Positions 58,929-64,000 of a stretch of 64,000 nucleotides of DNA are shown here, piece by piece. How positions within the stretch are numbered: the first letter of the stretch is position 1; every line of letters starts with the position of its first letter. The position numbers and the translations under genes were made by a program. The stretch comes from a virus, in IMG/VR virus record IMGVR_UViG_3300020442_000006, positions 123,494-187,493 of that record; one strand, given 5' to 3'. The notes under the pieces are model-generated. The model did not search any database and was not told where the DNA came from. It worked only from the letters and a program-made list of their open reading frames with translations.

Positions 58929-59064
58929 CTTCCAGTTCCTTAAATGATTCTTTTAGTATATAGACGATATACCAAGTGACAATTATGAGGAGTATTAGAA
59001 GCATAATAATAACTCCCCACACAGGATCACCGTAGTCTTCGTGAGTCCTGAGAACTAGATTCAT
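58855..59064 (-). CDS. small membrane protein
   Basis: A 69-residue protein, MNLVLRTHEDYGDPVWGVII, with a strong hydrophobic helix (IIMLLILLIIVTWYIVYIL, residues 19-37) and an acidic tail (LEDGSNDPPESEELL). The ATG overlaps the zwf stop (ATGA). The tail overlaps the nuclease gene in another frame. Function unknown. Confidence 0.6.
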   Translation of the reverse strand: MNLVLRTHEDYGDPVWGVIIMLLILLIIVTWYIVYILKESFKELEDGSNDPPESEELLQLPSDRDKQSS

Positions 59065-60410
59065 TGTGGATAATCCCAGTTAGTAATAAACTCTGTCTTA
59101 TGCTGTGGACCCCAAGAACCCTGATGATAGATGTAAGGTGTAGTACGGATAGGACATTTGTCACCAGTACAAATCAAATCATCCACAATACGCCAAGACT
59201 CAATGATCTCCTCTGCGTGTACAAAGTGTGATTGATTGCCATTGATTGCTTCAAACAACAATCTCTCATATCCATCAATAGAGTTCTCTGTTGGATATGG
59301 ATGAGTCAGTGTAGCAGTCTCAACTCCTTCACCCAAACCTGGTGCTTTCATATCCATACGAATATCCAAGTGTGGTGTTGGTTGTAGTCTGATTACAATA
59401 CGATCATTAAATTTATGTCCTTCAAATAGAACCTGAGGTGGTTCCTTTAGTTTGATAACGATCTCTACACACTGATAAGGCATCTTCTTACCAGTCATAA
59501 AGTAAAAGGGTACGCCCTGCCATCTCCAGTTATCGATGTAAATATCACCAGAGGCAAACGTTGGAGTCTTAGTGTGTTGTGCAACACCCTCTTCTTCTTG
59601 GTATCCAATGTATTGACCAAGAACCAACTTCTTTCCAAGACGTGCAGCAGCAAGAACTTTTGTTTTCTCTCTACGAATCTCCTTAGAAGTCAAACGACAA
59701 GGAGGTTCCATTGCAATTAGAGCAAGTAACTGCATCATATGATTCTGCAGCATATCTCTAACAGCACCTGCTGTGTCATAATATTGTGCACGACCATCAC
59801 AACCGATAGTTTCAGTTGCAAAGATCTGTACCTCTTCTATGTAATTACGGTTCCAAAGTGGTTCCAGAAGTATATTGCTGAATCGAGTAGCAAGTATATT
59901 GTTAACAGTATCTTTCCCAAGATAATGATCAATGCGATAGACTTGCTTTTCGCGTAAACATCGCTCCACCACTGACTGTAGACGATCAGCAGATTTATAA
60001 TCGTGCCCAAAGGGTTTCTCGATAACCAATCTAGTTTGATCGGGGTCTTCAAGAAGACCAGAATCTTTGAGATTAACGATTGCACTAGCGTAACGCTCTG
60101 GTGGTACAGAAAGGAAGTACGTGTTATCATCTAGGTAACTTGGTAATTTTTGTAAAGAATCAACGTGCTCCAGATCACACGATTGGTAGTCCAACATCCT
60201 GCAGAACTCTTCTGGATATTCCATACCCAGACTTTCAATCCATTGTTGAGTTGTCCTTTCCCTTCGTGCTGCACCAGTGATAACAAAGTGATCTGGCAGC
60301 AATTCTTTTTCCCAAAGTTTGTAGAGTGCGGGAATTAATTTTTTCTTACAGAGGTCTCCAGTGGCACCAAAAATTACAATGCCTTTAGTGAGCGGTTCCG
60401 TTTCCTTCAT
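59061..60410 (-). CDS. zwf: glucose-6-phosphate dehydrogenase
   Basis: A 449-residue NADP-dependent enzyme. GIVIFGATGDLCKKKLIPALY is the nucleotide-binding GxxGDLAxxK motif. YRIDHYLGKDTVNNILATRF is the active-site RIDHYLGK segment with catalytic His. It begins the oxidative pentose phosphate pathway, making NADPH. The ATG at 60408-60410 is used because the upstream frame from a GTG at 60503 has no family match. In cyanophages zwf often pairs with gnd, here 60513. Confidence 0.95.
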   Translation of the reverse strand: MKETEPLTKGIVIFGATGDLCKKKLIPALYKLWEKELLPDHFVITGAARRERTTQQWIESLGMEYPEEFCRMLDYQSCDLEHVDSLQKLPSYLDDNTYFLSVPPERYASAIVNLKDSGLLEDPDQTRLVIEKPFGHDYKSADRLQSVVERCLREKQVYRIDHYLGKDTVNNILATRFSNILLEPLWNRNYIEEVQIFATETIGCDGRAQYYDTAGAVRDMLQNHMMQLLALIAMEPPCRLTSKEIRREKTKVLAAARLGKKLVLGQYIGYQEEEGVAQHTKTPTFASGDIYIDNWRWQGVPFYFMTGKKMPYQCVEIVIKLKEPPQVLFEGHKFNDRIVIRLQPTPHLDIRMDMKAPGLGEGVETATLTHPYPTENSIDGYERLLFEAINGNQSHFVHAEEIIESWRIVDDLICTGDKCPIRTTPYIYHQGSWGPQHKTEFITNWDYPQ

Positions 60411-60512
60411 AGTCTGATGATTCGTAGTACGATATTTCACCCTTAAATCTTGCAAATGCGAATGTGGCACATACAAAGGGTAATGATGTCCAAAGTAAGA
60501 CACTGTGTAATG

Positions 60513-61535
60513 TCATCTAACGTTGTGTCCTCCAAACATATATCTCATACCATTTAGGCATCTATTAGCAAAGTCATTTAACTTTCTTGACGAGAACCTT
60601 TCAAAGAGTGCTGTACTGATAGTAGGAGTGGGTACCCCCAAATCCACAGCAGCGTGAACAGTCCAACGCCCTTCACCAGAGTCTGATACTCCACCATCGA
60701 ATTTGCTAAGTTCGTGATCGCCGCGTAGTACATCAGCGGTAAGGTCAAGTAACCAAGAACCAACCACACTACCACGACGCCATAACTCAGCGACCTCAGC
60801 AACATCAATGTCATAGCAATAATCTTCTGGATGCTCCATAGGAGCGACCTCAGCATCACCTTCCTTGACATACTTAGTACCTGCATTTGCTTCGTGAAGA
60901 ATATTAAATCCTTCAGCGTATGCCTGCATCATTGCATACTCAACACCATTGTGAACCATCTTCACAAAGTGACCTGCGCCAGGAGGTCCACAATGTAACC
61001 AACCGAATTCTGGACTGGTTGCCTTAGACCATTTATCTGTTCTGGGCGCAGCGGACATTCCTGGTGAAAGAGCACGGAAAATGGGGGAGCACACAGATAC
61101 TGCTGTAGTTGAACCACCAACCATAAGACAGTATCCACGCTCCAAACCAAAGACACCGCCACTAGTACCACAGTCAATATATTGGATGCCCAAACGCTCC
61201 AAATATTCTGCCCTTTTCCGACTGTCCTTAAAATTACTATTGCCGTGATCAATAATAATATCTCCCTCACGACAAACCCGTAGTAACTCATTAATTGTTT
61301 CCTCAACGTTTTCAGCAGGGACTACCATCATAAAGATGCCAGGTTTTCCTCCTTGTTTTACTTGTGATGCAAGAGATTTAATATCGACACAGACACCATC
61401 CACGTATCCTTTTTCATACGCTTCTTGTGCCTTCTCATAGTTACGTCTGTAACCCCAAACCTCAATACCATCTTTCATCATACGACGAGACATACCCTCG
61501 CCCATACGACCCAAACCAATTAGACCTACTCTCAT
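60513..61535 (-). CDS. gnd: 6-phosphogluconate dehydrogenase, decarboxylating (short type)
   Basis: A 340-residue enzyme of the shorter bacterial YqeC-like form. GLIGLGRMGEGMSRRMMKDG is the NAD(P) site; IIDHGNSNFKDSRKRAEYL and YIDCGTSGGVFGLERGYCLMVGG are typical. GAGHFVKMVHNGVEYAMMQAYAEG carries the catalytic Lys and Asn (KMVHNG). It oxidises 6-phosphogluconate to ribulose 5-phosphate with NADPH and CO2. It overlaps the PTOX stop by ATGA. Its reading frame has no CATG by eye, unlike the next gene. Confidence 0.95.
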   Translation of the reverse strand: MRVGLIGLGRMGEGMSRRMMKDGIEVWGYRRNYEKAQEAYEKGYVDGVCVDIKSLASQVKQGGKPGIFMMVVPAENVEETINELLRVCREGDIIIDHGNSNFKDSRKRAEYLERLGIQYIDCGTSGGVFGLERGYCLMVGGSTTAVSVCSPIFRALSPGMSAAPRTDKWSKATSPEFGWLHCGPPGAGHFVKMVHNGVEYAMMQAYAEGFNILHEANAGTKYVKEGDAEVAPMEHPEDYCYDIDVAEVAELWRRGSVVGSWLLDLTADVLRGDHELSKFDGGVSDSGEGRWTVHAAVDLGVPTPTISTALFERFSSRKLNDFANRCLNGMRYMFGGHNVR

Positions 61536-62038
61536 TTGATCATCTCCATAGCTTTACGTAGTTCTTCAGCATGATTAATTTCATCCTCCATAATTTCATA
61601 GATTTTTTTATCGTCTTTATCTACATGTTGCAGATAATCGCTGTAAGTTTTTGCAGCGTGTTCCTCTACTTCTAAACTTAAATGATAAGCATATTTGGGA
61701 AAAATAAAATAGTAAATTACATTAACCCAATAGTAGATAAGTACGAGGTGTCTAGCAAAGAAGCGATCAATCCAATAATCATTACCACCCTTGCTTTCCA
61801 TATAAACAAGATGTTCTGTTTCATTTACAGATTGTCCAAAGTGTTCTTCCATTAAGTATAGATGATCAGGACCTCGTAATCCCATACTCTCTCTTAAATG
61901 TAAGACGCTTAAAAAAGCAAAATAAGGTGCCCGAGCTATTTCCTCAAGCACCCAGAATCTTTGATAGTGTCTTCCTTTGTAAAGGAAGTCAATGATTGCA
62001 ACAGTGATGTTTAAAACAACAGTGTTGATTGTTTTCAT
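61532..62038 (-). CDS. PTOX: plastoquinol terminal oxidase
   Basis: A 168-residue diiron oxidase of the AOX/PTOX family. EEIARAPYFAFLSVLHLRES provides the first Glu; EEHFGQSVNETEHLVYM the ExxH; LEVEEHAAKTYSDYLQ and DEINHAEELRKAM the remaining Glu and His. A hydrophobic region (LVLIYYWVNVIYYFIFPKYA) associates it with the thylakoid membrane. It reduces oxygen with plastoquinol electrons, relieving over-reduction of the photosynthetic chain. It is shorter than host enzymes, as usual for phage PTOX. It is coupled to gnd and plastocyanin. Confidence 0.9.
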   Translation of the reverse strand: MKTINTVVLNITVAIIDFLYKGRHYQRFWVLEEIARAPYFAFLSVLHLRESMGLRGPDHLYLMEEHFGQSVNETEHLVYMESKGGNDYWIDRFFARHLVLIYYWVNVIYYFIFPKYAYHLSLEVEEHAAKTYSDYLQHVDKDDKKIYEIMEDEINHAEELRKAMEMIK

Positions 62039-62358
62039 TTTACGTGTACTGTACCGATCATACCAGCACCTTTATGAGGACCACAGTAGAATGTGTAGTC
62101 TCCTGCTTCAGGAAACTCAACATCAAACTCTTCACCAGGCATCATAGCAAGTGCATCGTGTCCTAACTCATCATGATCTTCTACAAGAACATTATGAGGA
62201 GGTAGCATGTTGTTTACAAAGTGGATAGATTCACCTGCATTAATTGTAACTTCAGAAGGTTCAAAGACTAAACCTCCATCATATCCCATTTGAACATCCA
62301 CTGCCCATGCAGGTAAGGCAAGGAATAATGTAGCTAGAAATGCAAAAATAAATTTCAT
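62035..62358 (-). CDS. petE: plastocyanin
   Basis: A 107-residue blue copper protein with a signal peptide (MKFIFAFLATLFLALPAWA). All four copper ligands are present: His in MLPPHNVLVE, and Cys, His and Met in FYCGPHKGAGMIGT. It carries electrons from cytochrome b6f to photosystem I. It is coupled to PTOX (4-base overlap). This matches the idea that phages keep photosynthetic electron flow going during infection. Confidence 0.95.
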   Translation of the reverse strand: MKFIFAFLATLFLALPAWAVDVQMGYDGGLVFEPSEVTINAGESIHFVNNMLPPHNVLVEDHDELGHDALAMMPGEEFDVEFPEAGDYTFYCGPHKGAGMIGTVHVK

Positions 62359-62525
62359 ACTCGTTTTCTTTTTCTTCTAGAAGAGATAAGGTAAATAATG
62401 CCAATAGTAACACCCACTGTCGTACCAAATGTAACTAACAATGTCGGGTCAAATACTATATCTGGTTGGGGTTCCCATGTGCCAGGTAATGTATACACCG
62501 ATGGGTGTGACGCAAATAAATTCAT
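62355..62525 (-). CDS. small membrane protein upstream of petE
   Basis: A 56-residue protein, MNLFASHPSVYTLPGTWEPQ, with a hydrophobic segment (LLVTFGTTVGVTIGIIYLI) and a basic end (SSRRKRKRV). It overlaps the plastocyanin ATG (ATGA), so it is expressed with it. The basic end after the span suggests a cytoplasmic C-terminus. Function unknown. Confidence 0.6.
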   Translation of the reverse strand: MNLFASHPSVYTLPGTWEPQPDIVFDPTLLVTFGTTVGVTIGIIYLISSRRKRKRV

Positions 62526-62528
62526 AAC

Positions 62529-62693
62529 TTAATCCGTTGAATACTGATCTTGATAAACCTTGAGTTTATTGATCAAAGCTTCGTATTGTTCCCACATCCA
62601 TTCACTACCTGTCTGATCTTGGTAGACCCTACAGGCAGTAATACAACGTAGTATGTCGCTCTCATTTAGACGCATATCAATATCAAAACTCAT
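62529..62693 (-). CDS. small hypothetical protein
   Basis: A 54-residue protein, MSFDIDMRLNESDILRCITAC, followed by QDQTGSEWMWEQYEALINKL. Helical with an acidic N-terminus. It leads the small gene-petE-PTOX-gnd-zwf operon. A TATAAT sits 7 bases upstream of its ATG, which is too close to serve as the -10, so its promoter is unclear. No family recognised. Confidence 0.6.
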   Translation of the reverse strand: MSFDIDMRLNESDILRCITACRVYQDQTGSEWMWEQYEALINKLKVYQDQYSTD

Positions 62694-62755
62694 ATACTAA
62701 TTATACTTACTTTAGTATTCAATAAGTTATTTTTATAATGTTTTTATAAGTTATG

Positions 62756-63070
62756 TTAGCAATTCCACGCACGTAGTGATTTGTTAATCCTGCTATCAGG
62801 ATCGCTGGCAGTTTTCTTGGAGGTCAACTTCTTCTTCATACCTTTCATTCTAGCGCAGAACGATGCCCTACGGGGATTTCCAACCTTCTTGCTTGGAGCT
62901 TTAAGGTCGCTTCCAGGATTTTCTCTCTCGTAAGATTTTCTGCCTTTCTCGTTAAGACCTCCAGACTTTGACTTGCCAGCCTTCTTTGTCCAGGCTGCAC
63001 CTTCTAAAATTCCGTTATCCTGCTCACTGGCAGACTCAGCGAGTCTTTTAAATTCTTTGTAATTTATCAT
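62756..63070 (-). CDS. DUF6321-type protein
   Basis: A 104-residue protein, MINYKEFKRLAESASEQDN. The family core AAWTKKAGKSKSGGLNEKGR and NPRRASFCARMKGMKKKLTS, then ASDPDSRINKSLRAWNC, match a protein I recall from many cyanophages as DUF6321. It is basic and ends in a conserved Trp-Asn-Cys. Possibly a packaging or virion-assembly factor since it lies beside gp16. A GCTAAATA late-type box is 28 bases before the ATG. Confidence 0.8.
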   Translation of the reverse strand: MINYKEFKRLAESASEQDNGILEGAAWTKKAGKSKSGGLNEKGRKSYERENPGSDLKAPSKKVGNPRRASFCARMKGMKKKLTSKKTASDPDSRINKSLRAWNC

Positions 63071-63098
63071 AAAGATACCATGTCAGGGTATACGAATC

Positions 63099-63106
63099 TA
63101 TTTAGC
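63099..63106 (-). promoter_or_regulatory. late-type promoter variant GCTAAATA
   Basis: On the minus strand, 28 bases before the DUF6321 gene, overlapping the gp16 stop. Same octamer as at 1904 and 25465. Confidence 0.5.
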
Positions 63107-63509
63107 GTTTTCCTCCACCCATTTGCTTTAACATCTTCTGCAATTCTGCTGTACTACCAACAAACATAGCGTTATTAGTGACTTTTGAAGGACCTTTCTT
63201 TTCTTCATCTAGGTCTTTCATATTCTTATGTAATGCTTGTAATTTCTCTGTCATGTCTGCAACGTGCTTCATTGCTGCTACAGCAACTTCATACGCTCTA
63301 GGGTGCCCACTTTCCTGTGCCACCTCTAAGGCACCTCTGACCGCCTCCTGACCCTGATCTATGAGTGAGTATAATTCACCACGAGTATACTCATAGTCTT
63401 TCTGTTGATCATCTTTATCTGTTCTAGGACCTGCTGGTTTAACTGGTTCAGATGGAGCATCAACACTGATGTTCAACATCTCTTCCATGTTATCTTCTAG
63501 GCTACTCAT
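63102..63509 (-). CDS. 16: terminase small subunit gp16
   Basis: A 135-residue protein, MSSLEDNMEEMLNISVDAP. DYEYTRGELYSLIDQGQEAVRG and ALEVAQESGHPRAYEVAVA are the coiled-coil core of gp16; TAELQKMLKQMGGG ends it. It binds DNA and stimulates the gp17 motor. It is separated from gp17 by about 5 kb containing zwf, gnd, PTOX and petE, whereas T4 has 16 and 17 adjacent. It overlaps gp15 by 4 bases. Confidence 0.88.
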   Translation of the reverse strand: MSSLEDNMEEMLNISVDAPSEPVKPAGPRTDKDDQQKDYEYTRGELYSLIDQGQEAVRGALEVAQESGHPRAYEVAVAAMKHVADMTEKLQALHKNMKDLDEEKKGPSKVTNNAMFVGSTAELQKMLKQMGGGKR

Positions 63510-64000
63510 AAGAATTCAATTCCTTCATTAAATCCAAAGTCATCACCAGCATCCACTAATGCATCATCATTTACATCAATGACACCATCAGTGTTGATAT
63601 CAGTTTTTGCTTTGGGTGTATATGTTCTAGTAATAGTTCTACGATTGACTGCTCTATCACCAAGTGTCTCATGTATGATTGCCTTCTTAATAACATCAGA
63701 TGTGTTGTAAGGACCGTATAGATAAGACTTCATTGTGAAGTTTAGAGTGTAGATAATATATCTACGCTCATAAAAACTATCGTCCCACTCATCTTCATAT
63801 CCAACATTATTCAGAACTACAGCAACATCTCTCTTCTCATTCATGTCTGGAATCATGTTGAGAGTGATACTGAATGATGGTTGGAAGTATGGTAATATCT
63901 GCTCAGTAATTTGTAGAGCATCGTCTTGTGACTTAGCAATTACACCAAGTTCAAATGATAGATTGTATGGTACAGGAACATACTGTACTCTTACCTCACC
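63506..64000 (-). CDS. 15: tail sheath stabiliser gp15, N-terminus outside window
   Basis: The visible part is about 165 codons. It reads VQYVPVPYNLSFELGVIAKS, ALQITEQILPYFQPSFSITL, MIPDMNEKRDVAVVLNNVGY and IYTLNFTMKSYLYGP, then an acidic end. This matches the C-terminal part of cyanophage gp15, which joins the tail to the head. The frame is open to base 64000, so the gene is cut by the window edge. In T4, gp15 also precedes gp16. Confidence 0.88.
   Translation of the reverse strand, partial: GEVRVQYVPVPYNLSFELGVIAKSQDDALQITEQILPYFQPSFSITLNMIPDMNEKRDVAVVLNNVGYEDEWDDSFYERRYIIYTLNFTMKSYLYGPYNTSDVIKKAIIHETLGDRAVNRRTITRTYTPKAKTDINTDGVIDVNDDALVDAGDDFGFNEGIEFL

Noticed and set aside
60411-60503. 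Upstream GTG start for zwf
   Set aside because: The extra 31 residues do not match the enzyme family, and there is no ribosome site before the GTG.

Overview
The window is a contiguous segment of a T4-like cyanophage genome (a contractile-tailed myovirus of marine Synechococcus or Prochlorococcus). It has the T4 core: replisome (gp41, 43, 44, 45, 61, 62), recombination (uvsX, uvsY, uvsW, gp46, gp47), late sigma factor gp55, RegA, ribonucleotide reductase, and the virion genes gp15 to gp23. These sit beside cyanobacterial metabolic genes: transaldolase, glucose-6-phosphate dehydrogenase, 6-phosphogluconate dehydrogenase, plastocyanin, plastoquinol terminal oxidase and a bilin reductase. Nearly all genes lie on the minus strand. 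The exception is a three-gene plus-strand island near 25.5-27.3 kb. Genes are tightly packed, often with ATGA, GTGA or TTGA stop/start overlaps.

Layout, increasing coordinate: 0-1.8 kb, a GIY-YIG-like gene, talC and small genes behind a probable downstream-peptide (glutamine) riboswitch. 1.9-7.1 kb, a 2OG-Fe(II) oxygenase, nrdB, nrdA and primase. 7-17 kb, a late block of presumed virion-associated proteins ending in three genes with nucleotidyltransferase-like, nucleotidyl-ligase-like and nuclease-like motifs. 17-25.4 kb, MazG-like, gp41, an oxygenase, uvsX, gp43, Lsm-like small proteins and hsp20. 25.5-29.1 kb, plus-strand exported proteins that converge with a set of minus-strand membrane proteins. 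29.1-34.9 kb, regA, gp62, dam, oxygenases, a methyltransferase, gp44 and gp45. 34.9-38.2 kb, a CobS-like/CobT-like pair. 38.3-47 kb, two oxygenases, gp46, gp47, pcyA, gp55, uvsW, uvsY and a tail protein. 47-58 kb, gp23, 22, 21, 20, 19, 18 and 17. 58-64 kb, a nuclease, zwf, gnd, PTOX, plastocyanin, DUF6321, gp16 and the C-terminal part of gp15.

Regulation seen in sequence: sigma70-like promoters (TTGACA/TTGACG/CTGACA with 17-bp spacers), T4-like late promoters (NATAAATA, and a variant NCTAAATA) before structural operons and hsp20, and three terminators sharing a UUCG tetraloop.

The metabolic genes fit the usual cyanophage strategy: talC, zwf and gnd drive the pentose phosphate pathway for NADPH and ribose, which ribonucleotide reductase uses for deoxynucleotides, while plastocyanin, PTOX and PcyA act on photosynthetic electron flow and pigment.

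The most striking large-scale signal is compositional. By eye the tetranucleotide CATG is absent from about 1-61,560 and then occurs 11 times in the last 2.4 kb, starting at the gnd/PTOX junction. This suggests mosaic origin or a chimeric join. All functions are assigned by reading motifs, not by database search.
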